Notes: a model not told the origin generated them from the letters alone. A DNA stretch of 64,000 nt from Flavobacteriales bacterium (GCA_947500755.1 CANMTO010000005.1:39187-103186); one strand, 5' to 3'. Counted from the first letter of the stretch, positions 35,132 through 44,150 are shown. Program-made: numbers and translations.

Positions 35132-35839
35132 ATGAAAAAAACATTTTTATTATTAATGCTTGGACTTGGAGTACTTAGTATTAATTCGTGCAAGAAAAAA
35201 GGATGTACAGACAATGGGGCTGTAAATTTCAATTCAAAGGCTAAAAAAGATGATAACACTTGTCTATACAAGCCGTTTTTAACACTTAATGGTGCTGCGC
35301 AAGTTACCATTAACGTTAGCGCTTCTTACACAGATGCAGGTGCCACAGCAACCAATAAAGACGGTTCATCTGTTGCGGTTACTACGGACAACCAAGTAGA
35401 TTCTTCTACTGTCGGTTCATATTACGTAAATTATGCTGCAACCAATGCGAATGGAACATCAACGGCTAAACGACGCGTAGATGTGGTGATTGGTGCAGAG
35501 AATTGGACCGGGGTAACTTGGGCAATGACTACTACATGCAGCGGAACACAATTTCCGTTATCTGCTTCACCAAGCATCACCGCTGGAGGTAGTGCAACTG
35601 CAGTAAATATTGAAAACTTCTTCAATTTAGTTGGCGGAACGGCTACGGGAACAATTAATGGCGCAAACATTACAATACCTAACCAAACCATTAATATTAC
35701 TATTGGAGATGTTAATTTCTCTGGTACGGGTGCGATGAACGCTACCGGGACACAAATACAAATCACCTATACTTATGACAACAATGCCCCGTTAATTGGT
35801 GGTAATGGTACGTGTATGGCGATTTACGACAAGCAATAA
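35132..35839 (+). CDS. Lipoprotein with DUF5011-like immunoglobulin domain
   Basis: A 235-residue protein. The signal ends in SINSCKKKGC, a plausible lipobox with Cys20. Residues ~30-50 (CTDNGAVNFNSKAKKDDNTCLY) resemble the short Cys-containing motif common in Bacteroidota lipoproteins, with CTD...NFN...DD.TC spacing. A bacterial Ig-like/DUF5011 domain follows (~50-110; ASYTDAGATATNKDGSSVAV and VGSYYVNYAATNANG). The C-terminal ~120 residues are Thr/Asn/Ala-rich beta sequence with CSG and GNGTC cysteines. Surface or periplasmic; binding function unknown. Confidence 0.75.
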   Translation: MKKTFLLLMLGLGVLSINSCKKKGCTDNGAVNFNSKAKKDDNTCLYKPFLTLNGAAQVTINVSASYTDAGATATNKDGSSVAVTTDNQVDSSTVGSYYVNYAATNANGTSTAKRRVDVVIGAENWTGVTWAMTTTCSGTQFPLSASPSITAGGSATAVNIENFFNLVGGTATGTINGANITIPNQTINITIGDVNFSGTGAMNATGTQIQITYTYDNNAPLIGGNGTCMAIYDKQ

Positions 35840-35854
35840 TAGATTCTATTTTAT

Positions 35855-35883
35855 AAAAAAGGCGGCCTTGGTCGCCTTTTTTT
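35855..35883 (+). terminator. Rho-independent terminator after the DUF5011-like lipoprotein gene
   Basis: AAAAAAGGCGGC-CTTG-GTCGCCTTTTTTT: GGCGGC (35861-35866) pairs with GTCGCC (35871-35876) with one G-U pair; the stem extends into the A and T runs. It lies about 15 bases past the stop at 35839. Confidence 0.85.
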
Positions 35884-35931
35884 GTGCCTTAAGTTACATT
35901 CAAGCCTTAGAAAAGCAACTACTTTTATGCG

Positions 35932-36219
35932 ATGGGAAAATTCAACGAAATCATTAAAGGTGCGACACCAACATTAGTGGATTTTCATGCTGCTTGGTGT
36001 GGTCCTTGTAAAACAATGGCCCCTATTTTAGATCAATTAAAAACAAAGAAAGGTCTATCCCTAAGAATCCTAAAAATCGACGTAGATAAAAATCCATCCA
36101 TTGCCGCTCAACTAGGAATACGTGGTGTCCCTACACTTATATATTACAAAAACGGAAAACAACTTTGGAGAAAAAGCGGTGTAATTCCCCTGCGAGAATT
36201 AGAAACATTAACTAAGTAA
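35932..36219 (+). CDS. Thioredoxin
   Basis: A 95-residue single-domain thioredoxin with the active site WCGPC (residues 22-26), the cis-proline GVPTLIYY and a C-terminal helix. It is slightly shorter than classical TrxA and lacks a signal peptide, so it acts in the cytoplasm as a disulfide reductase. It could serve the Bcp peroxiredoxin encoded nearby. The last 12 bases overlap the end of the opposing gene at 36208. Confidence 0.9.
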   Translation: MGKFNEIIKGATPTLVDFHAAWCGPCKTMAPILDQLKTKKGLSLRILKIDVDKNPSIAAQLGIRGVPTLIYYKNGKQLWRKSGVIPLRELETLTK

Positions 36220-36609
36220 CACGCCAGGTTTCCCAAAGGATTCCAGTAGGGTCAGTTTATCCGCATGAATGGCATCTGGCAGGAACAAGAATTTTTTATC
36301 AAACAACTCCTCGTTAATCCAGAAGCTAACCCAATATTCATTGTAGAGTCCAAAAACTTCCGGAACAATGATCTCTATTTTTGCCACTTCATTGGGCAAC
36401 ATTAGTTCTAGTGAATGTCTTAAGGTTGCTGTTTTTATAGGTTCACCTGTAGAAGGATTTTCACCATAACCTACACTAGTAATAATTATCCCTTCGATTA
36501 TATCTTCTTTCGCATTGTGCAGATAAACTGCGTATTCTGGCGTATCGTTTTCCAAAATTACAGCGAGTTCAATTCCTTCTACGTTCGGTATAAGTTCACT
36601 TAGTTTCAT
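36208..36609 (-). CDS. Conserved protein of unknown function
   Basis: A 133-residue acidic protein without signal or membrane segment. The sequence alternates strands and helices (IELAVILENDTPEYAVYLHN, IIEGIIITSVGYGEN, EIIVPEVFGLYNEYWVSFWINEELF). I do not recognise a named family. It overlaps the end of lipB by 14 bases and is the last gene of the lipB operon, so it probably travels with it. Confidence 0.65.
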   Translation of the reverse strand: MKLSELIPNVEGIELAVILENDTPEYAVYLHNAKEDIIEGIIITSVGYGENPSTGEPIKTATLRHSLELMLPNEVAKIEIIVPEVFGLYNEYWVSFWINEELFDKKFLFLPDAIHADKLTLLESFGKPGVLLS

Positions 36610-37291
36610 CGTCTACTATTAAATCAAAATCAAATAACGCCCCTAAATGGCCAACTAATCGCGAGGTGACATCATCCATATTCAGGGCAAATCCTAACTC
36701 TTCTTTCATGGAGGTAACTTGCTTATCCGATATTCCACAAGGAATAATTTGATCAAAATACGCTAAATCCGTATTTACATTAAACCCAATCCCATGCATG
36801 GTCACCCAACGGGAACTTTTAACGCCAAACGCTGCGATCTTTCTTGGTTTTTCTAAATCAATCCACACACCCGTAAGTCCTTCAATTCGATGACCAATCA
36901 TTCCAAAATCCGCCAAGCTAAGAATCACTGCCTCTTCCAAGAACCTCATATACTTGTGAATATCCGTGAAAAACTGATCTAAATCCAAAATTGGATATAC
37001 TACTAACTGGCCAGGACCATGATACGTAATGTCCCCCCCCCTATTAATCTGATAGAATTTGGCTTCTATTTTTGTTAAAGAAGCCTCATCCGCTAATAAA
37101 TGATCTTTTTTACCACTCTTACCAAGGGTAAATACATGAGGGTGTTCACAGGTTATCAAGTGACTCAATAAATCTGACGCACCTTGCTGTTTGCTGGAAA
37201 TTAGTGCATTGAATAAAGACTCTTGATATTCCCAAGTTTCTTTATAATCGACACTCCCTAAGGGATGGTATTTAACCTTGGGGCGGTTCAT
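36596..37291 (-). CDS. lipB: Octanoyl-[acyl-carrier-protein]:protein N-octanoyltransferase
   Basis: A 231-residue LipB. It transfers octanoate from ACP to lipoyl domains of 2-oxoacid dehydrogenases and the glycine cleavage system. The substrate motif RGGDITYHGPGQLVVYP (~84-100), Lys158 in FGVKSSRWVTMHG and the acyl-thioester Cys185 in IIPCGI are intact. The start ATG overlaps the stop of the isomerase gene (TAATG at 37289-37293). Cytoplasmic. No lipA is adjacent. Confidence 0.95.
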   Translation of the reverse strand: MNRPKVKYHPLGSVDYKETWEYQESLFNALISSKQQGASDLLSHLITCEHPHVFTLGKSGKKDHLLADEASLTKIEAKFYQINRGGDITYHGPGQLVVYPILDLDQFFTDIHKYMRFLEEAVILSLADFGMIGHRIEGLTGVWIDLEKPRKIAAFGVKSSRWVTMHGIGFNVNTDLAYFDQIIPCGISDKQVTSMKEELGFALNMDDVTSRLVGHLGALFDFDLIVDDETK

Positions 37292-38274
37292 TACATCTTG
37301 CCCAATTCACTTTTGAGATAATCAATAATCTCAATATCCATGATGTCAGCATGATTCCGCTCACACAAATAGTAAGAGGCCCAATCTACCAAGTGAATTA
37401 AATACAATGATCGTTCAATTAAGGAATCCCCTTTTGCTTCTAAATTAAATACTGCGTTTGATTTTTTAGAAACCGCATCTTTCGTTATTTCAAAACGTTT
37501 TTTATTTCTTGGGTGGATGTCCGCCGCATTAAAGAATACAGGGGCAAAACGCTCGTCTCCACCACCCCAACCGACAAGCTCGTTGTGATTCATTTCTGGA
37601 ATCACTTGATTCCACGCCAAGTATTTTGAATTCTCGTTAAACTGTTGACGTGCACGCACAATCACTCCCTCATATTTAGTTTCTCCATAAAGCACACCAA
37701 CTTTACCAAACAAATAGGTAGAGAGTTCTTGAGCAATTACATCTATTTCTGCGGTATTATTACGAATCAAGCCAATACTCGCTTGAACCTCATCTAAGGA
37801 TTTAGCTGAAATAAATCCAAGTTTATTGAAGTAATTAAGCAATTGAACGAGCGAATACGCTAAGGCGCTTCGCGGTGGATTTCCGCCAGGAACAATTACA
37901 CAATCATAGCCATTTTCAGTACAAAATTTAGCCAAATGGCCTCCACTAGTAACCCCAAAAATAAACGCTCCTTTTGCTTTCGCCTCATCTAAGGCCATGG
38001 TAGTTTCTTCTGTGTTCCCTGAGTAAGATGAACCTATGACCAAGGAATTAGGACCTACGAACCCAGGAAGGGTGTATTCATTGACCAAGGTAATTGGCAA
38101 CGCAATTTCATTTTGAACCCAGTTGCTCACGATTTTGGCACCAATACCAGAACCACCTAACCCACAAATCACAATGTTGTGAATTGGTCGGTCAGGGGCA
38201 TTAAACGCTTGTTTGGAAGCTATTTCAAAGGCTTCTTCAAGTTGATTGGTGAATGTTGCGATTAATTCTTTCAT
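37291..38274 (-). CDS. Bifunctional phosphoglucose/phosphomannose isomerase (SIS-domain)
   Basis: A 327-residue sugar isomerase with two SIS domains: GLGGSGIGAKIV and SSYSGNTEETTMALDEA in the first, and the C-terminal PGI/PMI domain (~180-327; EMNHNELVGWG, which carries the catalytic Glu/His region). This short type is known from archaea and Bacteroidota as an alternative to classical PGI. It converts fructose 6-phosphate to glucose 6-phosphate or mannose 6-phosphate. It is preceded by the carboxylase gene (gap 11 bases) and overlaps lipB by 1-3 bases. Confidence 0.9.
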   Translation of the reverse strand: MKELIATFTNQLEEAFEIASKQAFNAPDRPIHNIVICGLGGSGIGAKIVSNWVQNEIALPITLVNEYTLPGFVGPNSLVIGSSYSGNTEETTMALDEAKAKGAFIFGVTSGGHLAKFCTENGYDCVIVPGGNPPRSALAYSLVQLLNYFNKLGFISAKSLDEVQASIGLIRNNTAEIDVIAQELSTYLFGKVGVLYGETKYEGVIVRARQQFNENSKYLAWNQVIPEMNHNELVGWGGGDERFAPVFFNAADIHPRNKKRFEITKDAVSKKSNAVFNLEAKGDSLIERSLYLIHLVDWASYYLCERNHADIMDIEIIDYLKSELGKM

Positions 38275-38285
38275 GTTTCGGTTTA

Positions 38286-39830
38286 TTAAAGTGGAATGTT
38301 TCCATGTTTTTTTAAGGGTAGGTTTTCTGCTTTTTTCTCAAGCATTTTAAATCCTAATGCTAATTTTTGGCGCGTTTCTTCCGGTAGGATTACATCGTCA
38401 ACAATCCCTCGTTCTGCTGCCCTGTAAGGATTGGCAAAGGTATCGGCATATTCCGCCTCTTTTTCAATCCATTTTTGAGATGGATCTTCTGCCGCATTAA
38501 TTTCTCTTCTAAAAATTATTTCTGCGGCTCCTTTTGCTCCCATTACCGCAATTTCAGCGCTTGGCCAAGCATAACTCAAGTCTGCACCAAGTGATTTAGA
38601 GTTCATCACGCAATAAGCGCCTCCGTAGGCTTTTCTTGTTATAACTGTAATTCTAGGAACCGTCGCCTCAGCAAAGGCATAAATTAATTTGGCTCCATGA
38701 GAAATAATGCCATTCCATTCCTGATCCGTACCCGGCAAAAACCCTGGGACATCTTCTAAGATAAGAAGTGGTATATTAAATGAATCACAGAATCTCACAA
38801 ATCGCGCACCTTTTCGGGAAGCATTGATATCCAATACCCCCGCTAATTCTGCAGGTTGGTTAGACACTACACCAATCGTACGGCCTTCTAATCGGGCAAA
38901 ACCAACGACAATATTTTTTGCATAATCCTCTTGCACTTCCTTGAACGACGCATCGTCGACCAAGCAATCAATTACTCTTCGGCAATCGTATGGTAAGCTG
39001 CTGTTTGCTGGAAGTATTGTTTTAATTGACTCTGTTTTGATTTTTGAAAATTCGTAAACCGAGGTTTTTGGTGACTCCTCGTAGGCATTTTGAGGTAAAT
39101 ACGTCAATAGTGCGCGAGCATTCTTCAAACATTCCACATCATTACTAGCCACAAAATGATTGACGCCGCTGCGCTCTGCATGGGTTTTTGCCCCACCAAG
39201 ATCTTCAGAACTCACTTCCTCATGCGTTACTGTTTTCACGACATTTGGACCTGTAACAAACATGTAGGAGGTGTCCTCCACCATGAACACAAAATCAGTT
39301 AAGGCCGGTGAATACACGGCACCCCCGGCGCATGGCCCCATAATTAATGAAATCTGCGGCACCACCCCACTAGCGCGCGTGTTGCGAAAAAATATCTCAG
39401 AATACCCAGAAAGCGAAACCACCCCTTCTTGAATTCTCGCGCCTCCGGAATCATTAATTCCAATGATCGGAGCACCATTCTTGAGGGCTAAATCCATGAT
39501 TCTGCAAACCTTAGCGGCATGCGTTTCGGAAAGGGAACCTCCTAATACCGTAAAGTCCTGAGAATATACATACACTAATCGGCCATGTATGTTTCCAAAC
39601 CCTGTGATTACACCATCGCCAGGAAAACGCTGTTTATCCAGGTCAAATGCAGTTGAGCGATGCTCAACAAAGGCGCCAATTTCATTAAAGGAGCCCTCAT
39701 CAAGAAGGAGCTCTAACCGTTCTCTCGCCGTTAATTTGCCTTGTGCATGATGCTTTTCAATGCGGTCTTTACCTCCTCCAACGTGGATTTGGGCGCGTCT
39801 ATCTTTGAGGTATTGATTTTTATCTTCCAT
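38286..39830 (-). CDS. Acyl-CoA carboxylase, carboxyltransferase (beta) subunit
   Basis: A 514-residue carboxyltransferase of the propionyl-CoA/methylmalonyl-CoA carboxylase type (PccB/MmdA). Start at ATG 39830 is preferred to a TTG at 39839. Two crotonase-like halves are seen: [35 protein letters not shown] with the oxyanion GG, and the C-terminal [16 protein letters not shown]. It transfers carboxyl from carboxybiotin to an acyl-CoA. The biotin-carrying alpha subunit is not in the window. A TACTTTTG box (39837-39844) lies 6 bases before the ATG. Confidence 0.92.
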   Translation of the reverse strand: MEDKNQYLKDRRAQIHVGGGKDRIEKHHAQGKLTARERLELLLDEGSFNEIGAFVEHRSTAFDLDKQRFPGDGVITGFGNIHGRLVYVYSQDFTVLGGSLSETHAAKVCRIMDLALKNGAPIIGINDSGGARIQEGVVSLSGYSEIFFRNTRASGVVPQISLIMGPCAGGAVYSPALTDFVFMVEDTSYMFVTGPNVVKTVTHEEVSSEDLGGAKTHAERSGVNHFVASNDVECLKNARALLTYLPQNAYEESPKTSVYEFSKIKTESIKTILPANSSLPYDCRRVIDCLVDDASFKEVQEDYAKNIVVGFARLEGRTIGVVSNQPAELAGVLDINASRKGARFVRFCDSFNIPLLILEDVPGFLPGTDQEWNGIISHGAKLIYAFAEATVPRITVITRKAYGGAYCVMNSKSLGADLSYAWPSAEIAVMGAKGAAEIIFRREINAAEDPSQKWIEKEAEYADTFANPYRAAERGIVDDVILPEETRQKLALGFKMLEKKAENLPLKKHGNIPL

Positions 39831-39836
39831 CGGTTT

Positions 39837-39844
39837 CAAAAGTA
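39837..39844 (-). promoter_or_regulatory. Candidate -7 box (TACTTTTG) abutting the carboxylase start
   Basis: Minus strand TACTTTTG, an exact TAnnTTTG, ends 6 bases before the ATG at 39830. The predicted transcription start would be at or beside the ATG. No -33 TTG at the expected spacing. Confidence 0.35.
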
Positions 39845-39846
39845 CA

Positions 39847-40371
39847 TTATTTCACGATAATAATTGATTTAGAAATGAGATTGACCAGCGTCAATACCCC
39901 TAAAAAGATCAACGAAGCGCCGAGGGGCGCTTGAACGAAAATCATAAAAACTCCAAGTAATGTAAACCCAATAATTTTCATTAGGTGGGTTTCATTCGAA
40001 GAAAACATAACGCGGTGTGTGCGTTGCTCCAATTTCCATCGCATCCATTCATTCAAAAGAACTAACGGAATTAACACATATCCTTGAGCAATTCCCATGT
40101 CTTTGTAAGCGAGGAAATCTATCCACGAATCCCAGTAGTTTTTTCCAGATAACCCAACAAGTAGGATCACCACTGCGAATTCAAGCCAAGGCAACCACAG
40201 CCCTGTCGACGTGTGAAATCTACGATGCCTAATTATACCCACCAAGGCATTTATGAAAACGTCGATGGCATAAAACCAACACATAAAATCAAAGGACCAG
40301 TTCCACGCAATTACACCAATGAGCGGCAGGAGAACCTCAGCCAACAGCCGTTGAATCCGACTATCCGTCAT
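39847..40371 (-). CDS. Multi-pass membrane protein of unknown function
   Basis: A 174-residue protein with about five hydrophobic segments (approximately residues 9-26, 29-48, 60-78, 96-113 and 129-168). I do not recognise a family. The start overlaps the stop of the TPR lipoprotein gene by 4 bases, so the two are translated together. The aromatic-rich [17 protein letters not shown] near the N-terminus is notable but of unknown meaning. Confidence 0.6.
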   Translation of the reverse strand: MTDSRIQRLLAEVLLPLIGVIAWNWSFDFMCWFYAIDVFINALVGIIRHRRFHTSTGLWLPWLEFAVVILLVGLSGKNYWDSWIDFLAYKDMGIAQGYVLIPLVLLNEWMRWKLEQRTHRVMFSSNETHLMKIIGFTLLGVFMIFVQAPLGASLIFLGVLTLVNLISKSIIIVK

Positions 40372-41363
40372 CTACGACTTTTTAATACCGCAACGCGATC
40401 CTTCGTGAGTTGATATTCAGGATTTACTTTCAACACCTTTGCATAGGACAACAAGGCATTAGACACATCGCCTTGATCTTCATAGATCAATCCTAAATTA
40501 TGCAGTGATTCCACATGCTTTGGGTTTATCTCCAAAGATTTACTGTAAAACAACATGGCACTATCCAGGTCGAGGTCGTCAAATTGCTGAATAAAGCCTA
40601 AATGAAAATATGCTTCGCAGTAGGTGCTATCTAATCCCGCCATTCGACGATAGTGTTTTTTTGCCTCATCAATTTTTCCAAATTCATAGGTTGCATAGGC
40701 CAAGGAATAGGCCACTTCAGGATTCTTGGGCTGTAACTTACTTGCGGTAGTAAAATACTCAATACACAAGGCGTTTTTCTCATATTGGTAAATCGTACCC
40801 AACATCATATATCCAAGAAAAAACTTACTGTCTTGTTGTACCGCTGTTTCGTAGGAGGATTTTGCCAATTTATAATTCCCTTGGCTTAAATAGATTGACC
40901 CTTTCAGAATATATGCATCGCGATATCGCGGGTTGATTCTTAGGGCTTTATTAATCGCCCCAAACGCGTCTTCAAGATTGCCGCGAAAGGAATATACACT
41001 TGCCATTCCAATGATGGCCTTTAAATTTTTAGGGTCATTCTTTAATACCTTCCCAAAATGATATTGGGCAGATGTAAAATCTGCATCTGAAAAGTCTTTT
41101 TTATTAATTAGGGCCAAGGCGTAAAGCAAGCGGCTCTCGTAATCGGAACTATCCAACCTAAATGCATGAGCGGCATCCGCTAGCAATAATTTATAATCCA
41201 AAGAATCCAAAGAACGATTCGCTCGTTTTTGCAAGAACGGAATACTATCTGGATATTTTTGCACTAATTGATCGAGGCTCATGTGCTTCTCTTGCTCGTC
41301 TTCCAATGACCCGCATGCGCATAAAAGAATGGCAGTTATTCCAAAAATCAAGTACTTTATCAT
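40368..41363 (-). CDS. TPR-repeat lipoprotein
   Basis: A 331-residue protein starting at ATG 41361-41363 (MIKYLIFGITAILLCACGS), with lipobox LLCAC. The rest is a solenoid of about seven tetratricopeptide repeats (for example AIIGMASVYSFRGNLEDAFGAINKALRINP split over helices, and SLHNLGLIYEDQGDVSNALLSYAKVLKVNP). TPR lipoproteins usually scaffold envelope complexes. It precedes a membrane protein gene, overlapping it by 4 bases. A TAATTTTG box (41369-41376, minus) lies just upstream, back-to-back with one on the plus strand. Confidence 0.82.
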   Translation of the reverse strand: MIKYLIFGITAILLCACGSLEDEQEKHMSLDQLVQKYPDSIPFLQKRANRSLDSLDYKLLLADAAHAFRLDSSDYESRLLYALALINKKDFSDADFTSAQYHFGKVLKNDPKNLKAIIGMASVYSFRGNLEDAFGAINKALRINPRYRDAYILKGSIYLSQGNYKLAKSSYETAVQQDSKFFLGYMMLGTIYQYEKNALCIEYFTTASKLQPKNPEVAYSLAYATYEFGKIDEAKKHYRRMAGLDSTYCEAYFHLGFIQQFDDLDLDSAMLFYSKSLEINPKHVESLHNLGLIYEDQGDVSNALLSYAKVLKVNPEYQLTKDRVAVLKSRR

Positions 41364-41368
41364 AAATG

Positions 41369-41400
41369 CAAAATTAAACAAAATGAAAGTGTTATTTTTG
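41369..41400. promoter_or_regulatory. Back-to-back candidate -7 boxes for divergent genes
   Basis: TAATTTTG on the minus strand (41376-41369, 5 bases before the TPR lipoprotein ATG) and TATTTTTG on the plus strand (41393-41400, 14 bases before the ATG at 41415) are both exact TAnnTTTG boxes in a 51-base intergenic region. No clear -33 elements. Confidence 0.4.
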
Positions 41401-41414
41401 TAAAAATAAACAAG

Positions 41415-41666
41415 ATGAACCGCATTTTCACTTTATTACTAATCAGTGTCCTTGCAAATTCAAATGCCATCGCTCAAGGGTGCAGTCAATGTAAATTAAT
41501 GGCAGAGCAGGGAATCGGCATTGAAGATAGCACCTTTGCTAGTAATATAAATTTTGGAATCTTGTATTTGATGGCTTTCCCCTACATAATATTACTCATT
41601 CTATTCAGGAAACAGCTTATTCGATTTTTTAAATCGTTTGTTGCTCAATCTAAATCACCCCAGTAA
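41415..41666 (+). CDS. Small exported membrane protein with CxxC motif
   Basis: An 83-residue protein: signal peptide (~1-21, ending SNAIAQ), a short exported segment beginning GCSQCKLMAEQG, one C-terminal hydrophobic helix (~47-66) and a basic tail. The CSQC pair at the start of the mature protein could bind a metal or heme, or be redox active. I do not recognise the family. Transcribed divergently from the TPR lipoprotein; its end overlaps the opposing oxidoreductase gene by 22 bases. Confidence 0.65.
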   Translation: MNRIFTLLLISVLANSNAIAQGCSQCKLMAEQGIGIEDSTFASNINFGILYLMAFPYIILLILFRKQLIRFFKSFVAQSKSPQ

Positions 41667-42679
41667 ACCACAAGTTTTCCGGTACTGTTTCCGCTTTCTA
41701 ATAATTCGTGGGCCAAATGAAGTTCTGAATGGTGAAACGAGGTCGCCGGAATCGGCATAAGCACTTGATTCTTATAGTGGTCAAAGCACTGTTTCAGATG
41801 GTAAGCGAGCACTGAAGGATTATCGTCTGCAATCTTCAACATATTCACACCCACCATTGCCTTGGATTGCATCATTAAAGGAATGGGCGAGTAAATTCCG
41901 GTTTTTCTAACAAAATTCAACAATGATAACACACCAAATTTTGCGTGTAAAATCCCTGCTCCACCAAATAAAAACAGTTTACCGCCACTTCCTAACAATC
42001 TTAGGTCAGCCTTTACTGTAGTTCCTGCAACCGCATTAAATGATGCAATAAGGCCCTTTTCTCCCACAATTTCTTTCACTGTTTTTTCATAGGTCATTTG
42101 ATCTGAAACAATGATATGGGTGGGGTTAATTAGGTTCAGGGCCGCTACTTTTTCCTGGGAACGAACTTTGGCAATGGTTTGGATCCCCTTATGGTGGAGC
42201 ATTTGCACTAATAAACTGCCTACCCCGCCTGCCGCAGCATGAACCAAGGCAAAACGCCCCTGATAAACCCTTGAAATCATCTCGGCCATGAACGAAGCCG
42301 TTACCCCTTGTGTACACAATGACAGTGCATGGGCCGTTGGTATTTCATTAATTTCAACTAAGGCTTCCACGGAAGTAATCACCTGTTGGGCGTAGCCTCC
42401 GAACCGGCAAAACCCGGCAACTCGCTTCCCAACCCAATGCTGATCAGAAGGGGAGTGCACGCGAAGGACTACTCCTACAATATCGTACCCCGGAATAAAC
42501 GGATAAGGAGGCGCATCCCGATACTTGCCTTTTCTCGCCATTACATCGGCGAAATTTAGACCAAAAGCCTGTACCTCAACGATTACTTGACCCGGTAGAA
42601 GTTCAGGTAAATGAAGTTCTTGTAGTCGAAATGCCTGTTCAGAACTGCCGGATTTAATTAAAAAATACCCCTGAATCAT
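41645..42679 (-). CDS. MDR-family quinone oxidoreductase/VAT-1-like zinc-independent dehydrogenase
   Basis: A 344-residue medium-chain reductase. An N-terminal GroES-like domain (LNFADVMARKGKY and FIPGYDIVGVV) and a Rossmann domain with the nucleotide motif AAAGGVGSLLVQM are seen. The zinc-binding cysteines of alcohol dehydrogenases are absent, as in quinone oxidoreductases and the VAT-1 group. It probably reduces a quinone or enone with NADPH. It overlaps the upstream gene by 4 bases (ATGA) and the small CxxC gene on the opposite strand by 22. Confidence 0.85.
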   Translation of the reverse strand: MIQGYFLIKSGSSEQAFRLQELHLPELLPGQVIVEVQAFGLNFADVMARKGKYRDAPPYPFIPGYDIVGVVLRVHSPSDQHWVGKRVAGFCRFGGYAQQVITSVEALVEINEIPTAHALSLCTQGVTASFMAEMISRVYQGRFALVHAAAGGVGSLLVQMLHHKGIQTIAKVRSQEKVAALNLINPTHIIVSDQMTYEKTVKEIVGEKGLIASFNAVAGTTVKADLRLLGSGGKLFLFGGAGILHAKFGVLSLLNFVRKTGIYSPIPLMMQSKAMVGVNMLKIADDNPSVLAYHLKQCFDHYKNQVLMPIPATSFHHSELHLAHELLESGNSTGKLVVYWGDLD

Positions 42680-43164
42680 CGCTTGTTGTTTCTGAATTTA
42701 GTGCTTTCTGATAAGACCAATCTCAACTGAAGGAATAAATTATTGGTGATGACTCCAGGGATGGGGTTCGCGTAGAAATAATATCCAGCATTGGCATGAA
42801 GTAACCAAATTTTGTAGCCAAGGGTCGGCGTAAATCCGATCATGGCCCGGTCAAAATCAGAACGCACTGCGGCCTGTGCTCCTACGGTAAAACTAATTCT
42901 ACCCGGACGAAACCAATAGCCAGCGTCAGCGCCTAAGACGCCTGCCTTATAATCATAATTGGCCCCCACATTGAAGGCATGTGCGTTTGGACTCTTCCAT
43001 TTAACCTCCTTTATTCGTTTTTCAAACCCAAGCTCTAACACGATGTTACGGCCTTGCTGAACCCCCAGATAGGGTCCGCTTTGAATTTTCGAGAAATCGA
43101 ACCCCGATTGCTTTTGACTAAACGTAATGCAGGGAACAATAAAGGCTAACCATAAATATTTCAT
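42676..43164 (-). CDS. Exported beta-rich protein, probably outer membrane
   Basis: A 162-residue protein with a signal peptide (~1-16, ending TFSQ). The rest consists of alternating hydrophobic strands with aromatic girdle residues (GYWFRPGRISFTVGAQAAV, GYKIWLLHANAGYYFY) and ends with strand LQLRLVL followed by a short basic tail. This looks like a small beta-barrel of 8 strands. Family not recognised. The stop overlaps the oxidoreductase start, so they form a two-gene operon. Confidence 0.62.
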   Translation of the reverse strand: MKYLWLAFIVPCITFSQKQSGFDFSKIQSGPYLGVQQGRNIVLELGFEKRIKEVKWKSPNAHAFNVGANYDYKAGVLGADAGYWFRPGRISFTVGAQAAVRSDFDRAMIGFTPTLGYKIWLLHANAGYYFYANPIPGVITNNLFLQLRLVLSESTKFRNNKR

Positions 43165-43219
43165 TCAGTAAATTTAATCGGTTTTTACGCATGACATCCT
43201 ATTATTGCCAAACATTTTC

Positions 43220-43227
43220 TAAGTTTG
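43220..43227 (+). promoter_or_regulatory. Candidate -7 box (TAAGTTTG) abutting tadA
   Basis: TAAGTTTG, an exact TAnnTTTG, ends 3 bases before the ATG at 43231; a transcript from it would start at or inside the start codon. No -33 TTG at the expected spacing. Confidence 0.35.
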
Positions 43228-43230
43228 AAC

Positions 43231-43674
43231 ATGCTAAATCCATTTGATGATTCATACTTCATGCGCCAAGCTATTATTGAGGCAAATAAAGCCTTCGATA
43301 CCAATGAAGTCCCTGTTGGAGCGGTAGTTGTAGCTGGCAATCAAGTTATTGGGCGCGGGTATAATTTAACAGAAAAACTTCACGATGTTACCGCTCACGC
43401 GGAAATTCAAGCGCTGACAGCAGCGGCGAATTTCTTGGGTGCAAAATACTTAAAAGAATGTACTCTTTATGTAACCCTAGAACCTTGTCCGATGTGCGCT
43501 GGCGCCTTATATTGGAGTCAAATTGGCAAGGTTTGTTATGGGGCAGCAGATGAGAAACGTGGATCCACAAGACATCACCCCTCGTTATACCACCCATCAA
43601 CACACATTCAAGGTGGAATTGAAGAAGAACCCTGCGCACAAATCCTACGTACTTTTTTTGAAGGAAAAAGATAA
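43231..43674 (+). CDS. tadA: tRNA-specific adenosine deaminase
   Basis: A 147-residue cytidine-deaminase-fold enzyme. The zinc motif HAE (VTAHAEIQAL) and PCPMC (LEPCPMCAGAL) and the proton-shuttle Glu are intact. It converts adenosine 34 in tRNA-Arg to inosine for wobble decoding. I start it at ATG 43231 rather than the TTG at 43225. A TAAGTTTG box ends 3 bases before this ATG. Confidence 0.94.
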   Translation: MLNPFDDSYFMRQAIIEANKAFDTNEVPVGAVVVAGNQVIGRGYNLTEKLHDVTAHAEIQALTAAANFLGAKYLKECTLYVTLEPCPMCAGALYWSQIGKVCYGAADEKRGSTRHHPSLYHPSTHIQGGIEEEPCAQILRTFFEGKR

Positions 43675-43694
43675 CAATCCCCTTGGTGTTTGTG

Positions 43695-43702
43695 TATATT
43701 TG
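43695..43702 (+). promoter_or_regulatory. Candidate -7 box (TATATTTG) for RidA gene
   Basis: TATATTTG, an exact TAnnTTTG, ends 18 bases before the ATG at 43721. No -33 TTG at ideal spacing. Confidence 0.4.
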
Positions 43703-43720
43703 TGGAAGAATTAAGAACAC

Positions 43721-44146
43721 ATGAAAATTAATGCCGAACATGCCCCGAAACCGGTTGGTTTGTATCCTCATGCGCGACGCGTTGGGGACTTATTGTTTCT
43801 TTCTGGTGTTGGCCCGCGCATTGCCGGGTCAGATGCAACAGACTCGATGGTTCCAGGTTTATCCCTGGATAAAAACGGAAACTTTACTGCATTTGATTTT
43901 GAAGCGCAATGCCGCAGTGTGTTTGAAAATGTCCGCTTAATTCTAGAGGCCTCGGGGTCTAGCTGGGAAGAATTAGTAGATGTAACGGTTTTTTTAACCG
44001 ATATGAAACGAGACTTTCAGGCCTATAATCGGTTATATGCAGCGTATTTTGCGAGCAACCAGCCGTGCAGAACAACGGTGGAGATCAACTCGCTTCCCAC
44101 TCCGATTTGCATTGAATTAAAGTGTATTGCGACTATTAAAAAATAA
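43721..44146 (+). CDS. RidA-family (YjgF/YER057c/UK114) protein
   Basis: A 141-residue protein of the RidA group. Characteristic segments are LLFLSGVGPRI, FEAQCRSVFENVRLILEASG, LVDVTVFLTDMKRDFQAYNRLYAAYF in two blocks, and the C-terminal CRTTVEINSLPTPICIELKCIA, which has the conserved Arg-Thr-Thr pattern. RidA hydrolyses reactive enamine/imine intermediates to protect PLP enzymes; whether this paralogue does so is not certain. Four bases separate its stop from the start of the following gene. Confidence 0.88.
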   Translation: MKINAEHAPKPVGLYPHARRVGDLLFLSGVGPRIAGSDATDSMVPGLSLDKNGNFTAFDFEAQCRSVFENVRLILEASGSSWEELVDVTVFLTDMKRDFQAYNRLYAAYFASNQPCRTTVEINSLPTPICIELKCIATIKK

Positions 44147-44150
44147 GGGT

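Noticed and set aside
34836..35310. Opposite-strand frames over the 3' end of recA and the terminator
   Set aside because: Shadow frames of recA and the DUF5011-like lipoprotein; the terminator hairpin lies inside.
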